DNA of 64,000 nt, taken from positions 62,001-126,000 of the forward strand of contig NZ_JAUSRO010000003.1 in the NCBI RefSeq assembly GCF_030811835.1. The letters are read 5' to 3'. This DNA comes from Variovorax ginsengisoli (GTDB taxonomy: Bacteria > Pseudomonadota > Gammaproteobacteria > Burkholderiales > Burkholderiaceae_C). The position numbers and the translations under genes are program-made. How positions within the stretch are numbered: the first letter of the stretch is position 1; every line of letters begins with the position of its first letter. This document shows, piece by piece, positions 17,615 through 26,681 of this stretch. The notes below the pieces were generated by a model. That model saw nothing but the letters and a program-made list of their open reading frames with translations, was not told the origin of the DNA and did not search any database.

Positions 17615-18334
17615 ATGGTGCTTCTCGCCCTTCATGCGGTCAGCAAGGCCTATGGCGCGCTCCAGGTCACCGACGACATCACGCTGGCGGTGCAGCAGGG
17701 CGAGACGCTCGGCATCCTCGGGCCGAACGGCGCGGGGAAGACGACGCTCTTCAACCTGATCTCGGGCGACGTGCGCGTGGATGCCGGCCGTGTGGAGTAC
17801 GAGGGGCGCGACATCACCGCGCTCAAGCCGCACCAGCGCTGCCATGCGGGCATCGGCCGCAGCTACCAGGTGCCGCAGCCCTTCGGCAACATGAGCGTGT
17901 TCGAGAACCTGGTGACCGCCGCCTGCTTCGGCGGGCAGCAGCCCGAGGACGAGGCGTGGCAGACCGCGCACGACGTGCTGGGCCAGACGGGGCTCATGGC
18001 CCATGCCAACAAGCCGGCAGGCAGCCTCACGCTGCTCAACCGCAAGCGGCTGGAACTGGCGCGCGCACTGGCGACGCGGCCCCGCCTGCTGCTGCTCGAC
18101 GAGATAGCCGGCGGCCTGACCGAGCACGAGGCCAGGCAACTGGTCGACGAACTCAAGCGCATCAAGGCGCAGGGCGTGACCATGATCTGGATCGAGCATG
18201 TCGTGCATGCCTTGCTGGCGCTGGCCGATCGGTTGCTTGTCATCAATTTCGGCCAGAAGCTCGCCGAAGGCGAACCGCACGCGGTCATGAACGACCCCGA
18301 GGTGCAGCGCGTGTACATGGGCATCGACGCATGA
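17615..18334 (+). CDS. livG: Liv-type ABC transporter ATPase (LivG-like)
   Basis: A 239-residue ATPase. Walker A is GPNGAGKTT, Walker B is LLLLDEIAGGL, and the signature region is the atypical LLNRKRLELARAL. Transport energy is supplied from the cytoplasmic face. Its stop overlaps the next ATPase start (ATGA at 18331-18334). The start at 17615 lies one base after the binding-protein stop. Confidence 0.9.
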   Translation: MVLLALHAVSKAYGALQVTDDITLAVQQGETLGILGPNGAGKTTLFNLISGDVRVDAGRVEYEGRDITALKPHQRCHAGIGRSYQVPQPFGNMSVFENLVTAACFGGQQPEDEAWQTAHDVLGQTGLMAHANKPAGSLTLLNRKRLELARALATRPRLLLLDEIAGGLTEHEARQLVDELKRIKAQGVTMIWIEHVVHALLALADRLLVINFGQKLAEGEPHAVMNDPEVQRVYMGIDA

Positions 18335-19032
18335 CCGCGCTGCTCACCACACAGGGCCTGCAGGCCTTCTACGGCGACGCGCAAGCCTTGTTCGGCATCG
18401 ACTTCGAACTGGCGGTGGGCGAACTGGTCGCCGTCATCGGCGCGAACGGGGCCGGCAAATCGACCTTCCTCAAGTGCCTGGCGGGCCTGGTGCGCGCACC
18501 GCGCGAGGCCGTGCGATTCAAGGGCGAGGCCATCGGCGGCCTGCCTGCGGGCGAGATCGTCCGGCGTGGCCTGGCGCTGGTGCCGGAAGGCCGGCGCCTG
18601 TTCCCGAGCCTCAGCGTGGAGGAGAACCTGCTGATGGGCGCCACCACGCGCCGGTCGGGGCCATGGAACCTGGCACGCCTGTACGCGCTGTTCCCAATCC
18701 TGCAGGAGAAGCGCCGGCAGCCCGCGACCTCGTTGTCCGGCGGCCAGCAGCAGATGGTGGCGCTCGGCCGCGCGCTGATGAGCAACCCCGAACTGCTGCT
18801 GTGCGACGAGCTGTCGCTCGGCCTGGCGCCCATCGTCGTGCGCGAGATCTACGCGGCCATGCCGACCATCACCGGCGAAGGCATGACGGTGGTGATCGTG
18901 GAGCAGGACGTGACGATGGCGCAGCGCGTGTCGCAGCGCATCTACTGCCTTCAGGAGGGGCGGGTGTCGCTGCAGGGCCGCTCCGATGCGCTCACGCGCG
19001 GACAGATCGCACAGGCCTATTTCGGCGTCTGA
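18331..19032 (+). CDS. livF: Liv-type ABC transporter ATPase (LivF-like)
   Basis: A 233-residue ATPase starting at the ATGA overlap with livG. Walker A is GANGAGKST, the signature is LSGGQQQMVAL and Walker B is LLLCDELSLGL. It pairs with the LivG-like ATPase on a LivHM channel, as usual for this transporter family. The gene stands 16 bases before livH. Confidence 0.9.
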   Translation: MTALLTTQGLQAFYGDAQALFGIDFELAVGELVAVIGANGAGKSTFLKCLAGLVRAPREAVRFKGEAIGGLPAGEIVRRGLALVPEGRRLFPSLSVEENLLMGATTRRSGPWNLARLYALFPILQEKRRQPATSLSGGQQQMVALGRALMSNPELLLCDELSLGLAPIVVREIYAAMPTITGEGMTVVIVEQDVTMAQRVSQRIYCLQEGRVSLQGRSDALTRGQIAQAYFGV

Positions 19033-19048
19033 ATCGGCACCACACACC

Positions 19049-19909
19049 ATGATCGAAACCCTTGTCCAGGGCGTCTTGCTGGGCGGCCTCTACACCCTGT
19101 TCGCGCTCGGCCAGTCGCTGATGTTCGGCGTGATGCGGCTCACCAACACGGCCCACGGCGACTTCATCATCCTGGCCGCCTTTGCGGTGATCGGCGGCAT
19201 CGCGCTGACGGGCGGCGAACCCGGCTGGGTCGCGCTGGCCGTGCTGCCGCTCGCATTCGGCTTCGGCTATGCGCTGCAGTGCTACGTGCTCAACGGCACG
19301 CTGGGAAAGGACCCGCTGCCTTCGCTGGTGGTGACCTTCGGCCTGTCGATCGTGATCCAGAACCTGCTGCTCGAGCTGTTCTCTGCCGATCCGCGCGCGG
19401 TCGAGATCGGCACGCTGGCCACCCAGGGCGTGCAGGTGGGCGACGCGATGTCGCTGGGCGTGTTGCCGCTGGTTGTGCTCGCGGTGGCAATCATCGCGAC
19501 CGCACTGCTGCAATGGCTGTTCGCGCGCACGGCGCTGGGCCGCTCGTTCCGCGCCGTGTCGGACGACCCCGAGATCGCCGGGCTGATGGGCCTGGACGCC
19601 CGCAAGGTCTATGCGCTGGCGACGGCCATTGCCTTCGTGCTGATCGCCATCGCGGGCGCGCTGCAGGGCATGCGCACCACGGTGTCGCCGTCGGATGGGC
19701 CGTTGTTGCTGCTGTTCGCCTTCGAGGCCGTGATCATTGGTGGCATGGGCTCCTTCTGGGGCACGATGGCCGGCGCAATGATTCTCGGGTTGGCGCAGCA
19801 GATCGGCTTCCGGCTCGACCCGGGCTGGGGCATCTGGTTCGGGCACATCGTGTTCCTGGCTGTGCTGGTGCTGCGGCCGCAGGGCCTTTTTCCAAAGACG
19901 AAAGGCTGA
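19049..19909 (+). CDS. livH: Liv-type ABC permease (LivH-like)
   Basis: A 286-residue membrane protein with about eight hydrophobic segments. It starts at ATG 19049 (MIETLVQGVLLGGLYTLFALG, the usual LivH opening). FRAVSDDPEIAGLMGLDARKV is the coupling-helix region. It forms the channel with LivM. Confidence 0.9.
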   Translation: MIETLVQGVLLGGLYTLFALGQSLMFGVMRLTNTAHGDFIILAAFAVIGGIALTGGEPGWVALAVLPLAFGFGYALQCYVLNGTLGKDPLPSLVVTFGLSIVIQNLLLELFSADPRAVEIGTLATQGVQVGDAMSLGVLPLVVLAVAIIATALLQWLFARTALGRSFRAVSDDPEIAGLMGLDARKVYALATAIAFVLIAIAGALQGMRTTVSPSDGPLLLLFAFEAVIIGGMGSFWGTMAGAMILGLAQQIGFRLDPGWGIWFGHIVFLAVLVLRPQGLFPKTKG

Positions 19910-19913
19910 ATCG

Positions 19914-20957
19914 ATGAACCTGTCGACTGCACCGACCCACCCCGAGTTCGACGTGATCCGCGGCACGCGCGTCAGCCGCGCCGCGCTCGGCATTGGCATT
20001 GCGCTCGTCCTGATCGCGGCGAGTCTTCCCTTCTGGGGCGAGTCGAGCTGGATGCGCGAGTTCGTCGAGATCGCCTGCTACTTCATCTTTGCGATGATGT
20101 GGAACCTGCTGGCCGGTTACGGCGGCATGGTGAGCATCGGGCAGCAGGCCTTCTTCGGCTTCGGTGGCTACGTCATGCTAATGCTCGGCAATTTCGCCGG
20201 CATCAACCCCTTCGTCGCGATTCCGTTGGGTGCGCTGGCGGCGGGGCTGGTGGCGATTCCCGTGTCCTTCGTGGCGTTCCGGCTGTCCGGTGGGTACTTC
20301 GCGATCGGCACCTGGGTCATCGCCGAGGTTTTTCGGTTGTCGTTCGCCAACGTCTCGGCGGTCGGCGGCGGCTCCGGCACCACGCTCACGGCCTTGCGCG
20401 GCATCGACAAGGCGACACGAGAAAGCACGACCTACTGGATGGCGCTGGCCTGCGTGGTGGCGGCCATCGCGCTGGTCTATCTGTTCCTGCGCAGCAAGCG
20501 CGGGCTGGCACTGCTCGCGATCCGCGACAACGAGGTGGCGGCGGAATCGCAGGGCGTCCCGGTCGCGCGCATGAAGCTGGCGGTGTATGTGGTCGCGGCC
20601 TTCGGCGCCGGGCTCGCGGGCGCGCTGTATTTCGTTGGCAACCTGCGCATCAGCCCCGACGCGGCCTTCAGCGTGAACTGGTCGGCCTTCGCCATCTTCA
20701 TGGTCGTGATCGGCGGCATTGGCCGCATCGAAGGCCCGCTGGTCGGTGCGCTCATCTTCTGGGCGCTCGGCAAGTTCTTCAGCGACTACGGTACCTGGTA
20801 CCTGCTCGGGCTGGGCCTGCTGGCCGTCATTTGCACGCTCTTCTTCAAGCAGGGCCTTTGGGGCTACGCGCAGGAACGCTGGGGCCTGTCGATTTTTCCT
20901 GTTCGCCGGCAACTGGTTCCACGCGTTCGCAGCCCATCACGGGCACGCCCCGGTTGA
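19914..20957 (+). CDS. livM: Liv-type ABC permease (LivM-like)
   Basis: A 347-residue membrane protein with about nine hydrophobic segments. It contains the family segments GGMVSIGQQAFFGFGGY and LLAIRDNEVAAESQGVPV. It is the last gene of the hydroquinone operon. Its 3' end overlaps the convergent MFS gene by 21 bases (20937-20957). The last 20 residues are Arg/Ser/Pro-rich and unlike LivM, so the reading frame has extended into the neighbour's end. Confidence 0.88.
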   Translation: MNLSTAPTHPEFDVIRGTRVSRAALGIGIALVLIAASLPFWGESSWMREFVEIACYFIFAMMWNLLAGYGGMVSIGQQAFFGFGGYVMLMLGNFAGINPFVAIPLGALAAGLVAIPVSFVAFRLSGGYFAIGTWVIAEVFRLSFANVSAVGGGSGTTLTALRGIDKATRESTTYWMALACVVAAIALVYLFLRSKRGLALLAIRDNEVAAESQGVPVARMKLAVYVVAAFGAGLAGALYFVGNLRISPDAAFSVNWSAFAIFMVVIGGIGRIEGPLVGALIFWALGKFFSDYGTWYLLGLGLLAVICTLFFKQGLWGYAQERWGLSIFPVRRQLVPRVRSPSRARPG

Positions 20958-22127
20958 GGGCTCCGGCGCGCACTGGCGAGAGGAAGTCGCTGCCCAGACG
21001 ATGAGCGCCAGCATGCTCACGCTCGCACCCAGCATGCACACGCCGGACCAACCGGCCCGGGCATAGACGGCGGTCGATGCCAGCGCACCCGCGCCGCTGC
21101 CCAAGGCGTAGAAGAGCATGTAGCAGGCGATCAGGCGACCATGCGCTGCGGCCGGCCGCACCAGAATCAGGGCCTGGTTGGTGACATGCAGCGCTTGGCA
21201 GCCTACGTCCAGCAGCAGGATGCCGATGGCCAGCCACCAAAGGGAGGTGTCCAGGAACCGCAGGGGAATCCATGCGAGCAACAGAAGGACGAGTGCACCT
21301 GCGCTTGTGCGCTGCGCCCAGCCGCGATCGGCCCAGCGTCCTGCGCGCCCTGCGAAGAAGGCGCCGACGGCGCCCAGCAGCCCGAACGCCCCCACGGCTG
21401 AATGCGACAACGACAGTGGGGCTGCGGTGAGCGGCAACGCCAGCGAGCTCCAGAAGATGCTGAAGGCCCCGAACATCAGCAAGGCCAGGATGCCGCGGAC
21501 CTGCAACGTGCGGTCCGTCAGCAGGAAGGCCAGGGTCGACTGCACCAGGCTGAAGTAAGGCAAGCGCGAGCGTTGGACCGTCTGCACAGGCAACTGACGC
21601 CATATCAGCACCCCCAGAATGGCCATGACAGCGGCCGAGCCTGCATACACCCCACGCCAGCCGACCAGGTCGGCCACCGCGCCCGACCAGACCCGGGACA
21701 GCAGGATGCCCATGACCACGCCGGCTTGTGCAGCGCCCACCACGCGTCCACGTTCATGGGCGGATGCGGTGCTCGCTGCGTAGGCGATCATTCCCTGCGT
21801 CATTGCCGTGCCCAGCAGCCCCACCGCCAGCATGCCGGTCATCAGGCCCCAGGTGCTTTGCGTCGAGGCCACGAACATCAAGGCGAGGATGAGGCCCGCC
21901 AGTTGCAGGCGAGCGAGCCGCCGGCGGTCGTACTGGTCTCCCAGCGGCACAAGCAGGAGCAGGGCAAGCAGCGACCCGGCCTGTGTAGCTGTCACGACCG
22001 CTCCGATGGCACCCAGTGCGACACCGAAGTCCGTCGCCAGTGCATCGAGCAAAGGCTGCGCGAAATACACATTGGCAACGCTGGCGCCACTGGTGCATGC
22101 GAAGAGACCGACCAATGCCCGCGGCAT
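20937..22127 (-). CDS. Major facilitator superfamily efflux transporter
   Basis: A 396-residue MFS protein with 12 hydrophobic segments, starting at the ATG at 22127, which has AGGA nine bases upstream; an ATG at 22163 has no such site. LVPLGDQYDRRRL is the loop 2-3 MFS motif, and the N-terminus ANVYFAQPLLDAL is typical of the YnfM/NepI-like drug efflux branch. It is divergent from an HxlR regulator, a common arrangement for inducible efflux pumps. The substrate is unknown. Confidence 0.87.
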   Translation of the reverse strand: MPRALVGLFACTSGASVANVYFAQPLLDALATDFGVALGAIGAVVTATQAGSLLALLLLVPLGDQYDRRRLARLQLAGLILALMFVASTQSTWGLMTGMLAVGLLGTAMTQGMIAYAASTASAHERGRVVGAAQAGVVMGILLSRVWSGAVADLVGWRGVYAGSAAVMAILGVLIWRQLPVQTVQRSRLPYFSLVQSTLAFLLTDRTLQVRGILALLMFGAFSIFWSSLALPLTAAPLSLSHSAVGAFGLLGAVGAFFAGRAGRWADRGWAQRTSAGALVLLLLAWIPLRFLDTSLWWLAIGILLLDVGCQALHVTNQALILVRPAAAHGRLIACYMLFYALGSGAGALASTAVYARAGWSGVCMLGASVSMLALIVWAATSSRQCAPEPSTGACP

Positions 22128-22171
22128 GGTCGTTGTCCTGTCGTGGTGGGATGAGAGCATCATGGGATTCT

Positions 22172-22217
22172 GGTTTTAAATTAAAACTAGAAGGAGCTTA
22201 CCCCATCGGTTTTAAAA
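22172..22217. promoter_or_regulatory. AT-rich palindrome and half-site between MFS and HxlR genes
   Basis: GTTTTAAATTAAAAC (22173-22187) is a perfect palindrome with 7-bp arms. Its left half GGTTTTAAA recurs at 22208-22216, 36 bases on, still upstream of the HxlR start. It stands out in GC-rich DNA, between two divergent genes. It is the obvious candidate operator for the HxlR-type regulator. Confidence 0.55.
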
Positions 22218-22262
22218 TGCAACTTGCAGGCGTTCATGCGGACGTCCACGGGAGCAATATCG

Positions 22263-22706
22263 ATGGCTGAACGAAAGCGGATGAACACGGCGACCTGTCC
22301 GGTGGCAAGGGCGTTGGACGTTGTGGGCGACCGCTGGTCGCTGCTGATCGTGCGGGATGCCTTTGATGGCGTGAGCCGGTTCGGAGACTTCCAGGCCAGC
22401 CTGGGCATGGCGCGCAACATCCTGGCAAGCCGTCTCAAGGCGTTGGTGGAGGACGGTGTGCTGGAGGTCCAGCCCGCCGCCGATGGCTCTGCGTATCAGC
22501 AGTACGTGCTGACCGCGAAGGGCCAGTTGCTCTTCCCCGTCATCGTGAGCTTGAGGCAGTGGGGCGAAGGCCATCTTTTTCGCAAGGGTGAGCGCCGTTC
22601 GCGGCTGGTCGAACGAAGCACTGGAAAACCAGTCGCGCGCCTGGAGGTGTCGAGTGCCGGTGGCGGCAGGCTGGTGCCTGGCGATGTGGTCGTGCTGGAC
22701 AAGTGA
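22263..22706 (+). CDS. HxlR-family transcriptional regulator
   Basis: A 147-residue winged-helix regulator. CPVARALDVVGDRWSLLIVRDAFDG is split across its start and matches the HxlR pattern, followed by MARNILASRLKALVEDGVLE. I chose the ATG at 22263 because GGGAG lies nine bases upstream; ATGs at 22224 and 22236 lack a site. It probably represses the divergent MFS gene in response to an electrophile or drug-like molecule. Confidence 0.87.
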   Translation: MAERKRMNTATCPVARALDVVGDRWSLLIVRDAFDGVSRFGDFQASLGMARNILASRLKALVEDGVLEVQPAADGSAYQQYVLTAKGQLLFPVIVSLRQWGEGHLFRKGERRSRLVERSTGKPVARLEVSSAGGGRLVPGDVVVLDK

Positions 22707-22734
22707 ACGGGTCTGCGCTGCCATAGAATCCTCG

Positions 22735-22926
22735 CGTTGGTGCTCGCGGACCTTTTCTGGAATGCAGTTCAACGGGAAGCAGGAGGGTCGATGACCTGAC
22801 CTGCGCTGCCCCCGCAACGGTCGTCGGAAGAATCCTCGGATTCGGCGTCTCTCACATGACCACTGGCCATCTTCGATGGCTGGGAAGGTCGGAGGCGTTT
22901 TTTCCGCCCAGCCCGGATACCGGCCA
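22735..22926 (+). ncRNA. Cobalamin riboswitch
   Basis: The class signature appears in order: a GGTGCTC start, AACGGGAAGC, the B12-box core GCTGCCCCCGCAAC (22805-22818), CCACTGG, TGGGAAGGT, and the closing AGCCCGGATACCGGCC (about 22910-22925). All elements have the expected order and spacing. It sits in the leader of the TonB-dependent receptor gene that starts about 85 bases later. Cobalamin binding would reduce expression of the receptor and the PepSY gene downstream. Confidence 0.9.
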
Positions 22927-23009
22927 ACGAAGTGGTCGATGCGCGCCGTGATTGCCAGGGCGCCATCGGCCGTAATGTCCAGACCTGGCGGGGATGCCAG
23001 CGAGGACGC

Positions 23010-25184
23010 ATGGTTCCGGTATCCAAAATGACCTACTCCCACCGCCACGGCCTGGCCGTGCGCGCGTTCGCGCGATTCTCCCTTTCCCATGTCCCTTGTG
23101 CGGTTGCGACCCTGGCTGTGGCCACTGGTGCGCACGCACAGAACGCCACGTTGGCGCCGGTCACGGTGCAATCGGGCGTCTTCATCGAAACGCCCCAGAC
23201 GCTCACCACCCCGCAGGCGACGGGCAGCCGGCTGGGTTTGACCGCCATGGAAACGCCTGCTTCGGTCGACGTGATCGAAGGCGAAACCCTTCGCCAGCGC
23301 GGCGATCAGTCGATCGCCGATGCGGCGTCCCGCGCGACGGGCATCACCCAGTCGTCATCGTCCGCGGGCGGTGCCCTGGCGGCACGCGGCTTTGCCGGCA
23401 ACACCTCCGTCATGCGGCTCTACGACGGCACGCGCCAGTACGTGTCGGGCGGCACCGTCACCTTTCCATTCGATCCCTGGCAGGCCGAACGCATCGAAGT
23501 GCTGCGCGGCCCGGCGTCGGTACTCTTCGGCGAGGGCGCCATTGGCGGGGCGATCAACACCGTGCCCAAGAAGCCGACGCAGACGCCCATCAGCAACGAA
23601 GTGCGGCTGGCCTACGGCTCGCAGAACACCGTGCGCACCGCCTTCGGCAGCGGCGGCGCGATCAACGAGCAATGGTCCTACCGTGTCGACCTGTCGCGCA
23701 ACCGCTCCGACGGCGACGTCGACCGCAGCGCCTCCCGGTCGCTGGTGGCCGCGGGTGCCTTGCGCCTGGACGTCACGCCCGATCTGCATTTCACGCTGTC
23801 ACATGACGACGGCAAGCAGGCGCCGTCGCCGTACTTCGGCATGCCCCTGGTGAACGGACGCATCGACCCGGCCCTGCGCAATGCCAACTTCAACGTGAGC
23901 GATGCCGAACTGAAGTTTCGCGACCAGTGGACGCGGCTCGATGCCGAGTGGACGCCGTCGTCGGCCGTCACGCTGCGCAATTCGCTTTACCGGATCGCCT
24001 CCGACCGCCACTGGCAGAACGCAGAGAACTACGCCTATGTGCCTGCCACGGGCCGCATCACACGGTCGGGCTTCATCGGCATCGACTACACGCTCGATCA
24101 GGTGGGCAATCGTTTCGACGCCACGCTCAAGCACGCGATCGGCGGCTTTGCCAATACGTTGACGGTGGGCTTCGACATCAACCGGCTGAAGTACGACCGC
24201 ACGCGCAACGACAGCGCTGCGGCGCAGTCGCTGGACCCCTATAACTTCGTTCCCGGCAGCTTTCCGACATCGGGCTTGACGGTCGGCGAGCTCTTCACCA
24301 CCCAGACCGACACGCGTTCGCTCTTTGCCGAAGACCAGTTCAAGCTCACCGAGACGCTGGCGCTGGTCGGTGGGCTGCGCTGGGATTCGATCGACTACGC
24401 CAAGCAGGACACCAAGCGCGTCGATCCCGACGTGCACAAGGATTTCACCCACACCTCGGGCCGCATCGGCGCGGTGTATGCCTTGACGCCGACCAGCTCT
24501 GTTTATGCGCAGTACGCCACGGCGGCGGACCCGCTGGGCGGTGTGGTGAACACGACGCTGCAGCAAAGCCAGTTCGACCTGTCGACCGGCAAGCAGACGG
24601 AGGTGGGATGGAAGCAGCTGTTCGACGGCCGCAAAGGCGAATTCACATTGGCGGCCTACCGGATCGAAAAGAACAAGCTGCTCATCCGCGATGCGGTGGA
24701 CGCCACCCGGTACCAGCAGGTCGGCGCGCAGTCCTCGCGCGGCATCGAAGCATCGCTGAGCTACGCGCCGACGTCCCGGCTGCGGTTCGATCTGAACGGC
24801 GCGCTGCTCGACGCCAGGTATGACGATTTCAACGAGGTGGTGGCCAACCGGGTCGTCTCGCGCAACGGCAACACGCCCCCGGGTGTGCCCGAGAAGATGG
24901 CCAACGCCTGGGCCACCTGGGCCTTTCTGCCGAAATGGGAGGCAGGATTCGGCGTGCGGTATGTGGGGCCGCGCCAGGTGGACAACGCCAACAGCAGCCG
25001 CGCCCCGTCGTTCACGGTGGCCGACGCGAGCTTGCGCTGGGCCGTGCGTCCGGGAACGGTGCTGGCGCTGCACGCGTACAACCTGACCGACCGGGTGTAC
25101 GCGCAGACGCTCTACAACAGCAACAACCAGTGGGTCCTCGGCCGACCGCGTTCGGTGGAGCTGTCTGCCCACGTGCGTTTCTGA
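23010..25184 (+). CDS. TonB-dependent outer-membrane receptor (siderophore-receptor-like)
   Basis: A 724-residue protein from the ATG at 23010 (AGGA upstream); an ATG at 23028 would give 718 residues. A signal peptide ends about AHAQNA. The plug domain includes ASVDVIEGETLRQRGDQS, RGFAGNTSVMRLYDG and IEVLRGPASVLFGEGAIGG. The C-terminus ends in a Phe, as outer-membrane barrels do (AHVRF). The sequence looks like ferric-siderophore receptors, but a cobalamin riboswitch precedes it, so the ligand could be a cobamide. No btuCDF genes are nearby. Confidence 0.88.
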   Translation: MVPVSKMTYSHRHGLAVRAFARFSLSHVPCAVATLAVATGAHAQNATLAPVTVQSGVFIETPQTLTTPQATGSRLGLTAMETPASVDVIEGETLRQRGDQSIADAASRATGITQSSSSAGGALAARGFAGNTSVMRLYDGTRQYVSGGTVTFPFDPWQAERIEVLRGPASVLFGEGAIGGAINTVPKKPTQTPISNEVRLAYGSQNTVRTAFGSGGAINEQWSYRVDLSRNRSDGDVDRSASRSLVAAGALRLDVTPDLHFTLSHDDGKQAPSPYFGMPLVNGRIDPALRNANFNVSDAELKFRDQWTRLDAEWTPSSAVTLRNSLYRIASDRHWQNAENYAYVPATGRITRSGFIGIDYTLDQVGNRFDATLKHAIGGFANTLTVGFDINRLKYDRTRNDSAAAQSLDPYNFVPGSFPTSGLTVGELFTTQTDTRSLFAEDQFKLTETLALVGGLRWDSIDYAKQDTKRVDPDVHKDFTHTSGRIGAVYALTPTSSVYAQYATAADPLGGVVNTTLQQSQFDLSTGKQTEVGWKQLFDGRKGEFTLAAYRIEKNKLLIRDAVDATRYQQVGAQSSRGIEASLSYAPTSRLRFDLNGALLDARYDDFNEVVANRVVSRNGNTPPGVPEKMANAWATWAFLPKWEAGFGVRYVGPRQVDNANSSRAPSFTVADASLRWAVRPGTVLALHAYNLTDRVYAQTLYNSNNQWVLGRPRSVELSAHVRF

Positions 25185-25194
25185 CAGCCGACAC

Positions 25195-26652
25195 ATGCGC
25201 ACACCGCTGCGTGCGATCTGGCGGCCTCTGCGGCACGCGCTGTACCTGACGCACCGCTGGCTGGGCATTGCCGGCTGCCTGCTGTTCGTGCTCTGGTTCA
25301 TCTCCGGGCTGGTGATGCTGCACGTCCGTTTTCCAACGCTGACGCCGCAGGAAAGGCTCGAAGGCCTGCCGGCGCTGGACTTGCAACAGGTGCGGGCTTC
25401 GCCCGCCAGCGCATTGGCGCAGATTGGCGTCGACGCGCCGCGCAAGGTCACGCTGGAGCGCAGCGCCGACGCGGTCGTGTGGCGGGTGATCGATGCGCGT
25501 GGCGGCCACCATGTGGTCTCCGCCTCCGGTACCGCGCTGCCCGCGTTCTCGCCTCGCAGCGCCGAAGCGATTGCGCAGGCATTCGGCGGTGCGACCGCGC
25601 GCTACCAGGAGACGCAGGTCGATGATCCGTGGACGCTTCCCAACGCCAGCAGCTTCGACAAGGCGCGGCCGTTGCACCGCGTTGCGCTCGACGACGCGGC
25701 GGGAACCGAACTGTACGTGTCGGCCCGAACGGGCGAGGTGGTCCGCGACTCGACCGCCTTCGAGCGGCGCTGGACGGTGTTCGGTACCTTGCTGCACTAC
25801 TACACGTACGCGCCGATTCGACGGCACGCCGACTTCTGGCGCCAGCTGGTGCTGTGGACCTCGGCGCTGGCGATGGTGTCGGCAGCGACGGGCCTGATCG
25901 TCGGTACCTTGAGGGTCCGGCTGCGGCGCCGCTACCGTGGCACTGCCGTGACGCCGTACCGTGGATGGATGGCCTGGCACCACCTGCTGGGTCTGGTGGG
26001 CGGCATCGCGATCCTGACGTGGGTCTTCAGCGGCTGGGTGTCCATGGGACCGGGGCGCTGGCTGTCGCACAGCACCCCTGGCGATGCGGCTGCGCGCTTC
26101 GGACAGGCTGGACAGGTGTTCACCCATGACATCGCGGTCCTGCAGCGCATGCCGGCTGGCGCACGCTCTGTGAAAGCGGTGGAGGCGACATGGTTCGCGG
26201 GCGAGCCGGTGTGGGTGCTGTCGGATCCGGGCGGGCACCGTGCCGTCGACGCGCGCAGCGGGCAGCCCCTCACGGTGCGTGCCGGCGAATTGTGGAAGGC
26301 CGTGCGGCTTGCCCATCCCGGTGTGGACGCTGATCCGCCCGTGCTGCTGACGGCGCCCGACCGCTACTGGTACGCACGCCACGTGCCCGTGGTGCTTCCG
26401 GTGTGGCGCATCGTGCTGCACGACGCGTCGGCAACGTGGTACCACGTCGACGCCGTCAGCGGCCAGCTGCTGGCCACGAGCACCGCCGACAGCCGGCTGC
26501 GGCGCTGGCTCTTCAACGGCTTGCACAGCCTGGACTTCCCGCTGTTCCTGAAAACGACGTGGTGGTACCTCACCATGTGGGCCTTGTCGTTGATGGGGCT
26601 GGTCGTGTCGGTGACCGGCCTGGTGCTGGGGTGGCGCCGTCTCATTCGGTAG
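25195..26652 (+). CDS. PepSY-associated transmembrane protein
   Basis: A 485-residue membrane protein with four or five hydrophobic segments. It has the PepSY-TM opening LTHRWLGIAGCLLFVLWFISG, a periplasmic PepSY stretch, and the repeat GWMAWHHLLGLVGGIAILTWVFSGW. Members are often encoded beside TonB receptors for siderophores and are thought to reduce or release metal in the periplasm. It starts 10 bases after the receptor stop, so the two are one unit under the cobalamin riboswitch. Confidence 0.85.
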   Translation: MRTPLRAIWRPLRHALYLTHRWLGIAGCLLFVLWFISGLVMLHVRFPTLTPQERLEGLPALDLQQVRASPASALAQIGVDAPRKVTLERSADAVVWRVIDARGGHHVVSASGTALPAFSPRSAEAIAQAFGGATARYQETQVDDPWTLPNASSFDKARPLHRVALDDAAGTELYVSARTGEVVRDSTAFERRWTVFGTLLHYYTYAPIRRHADFWRQLVLWTSALAMVSAATGLIVGTLRVRLRRRYRGTAVTPYRGWMAWHHLLGLVGGIAILTWVFSGWVSMGPGRWLSHSTPGDAAARFGQAGQVFTHDIAVLQRMPAGARSVKAVEATWFAGEPVWVLSDPGGHRAVDARSGQPLTVRAGELWKAVRLAHPGVDADPPVLLTAPDRYWYARHVPVVLPVWRIVLHDASATWYHVDAVSGQLLATSTADSRLRRWLFNGLHSLDFPLFLKTTWWYLTMWALSLMGLVVSVTGLVLGWRRLIR

Positions 26653-26681
26653 GAGGGCACTTCGACCGCCAGGCTGTGGCG

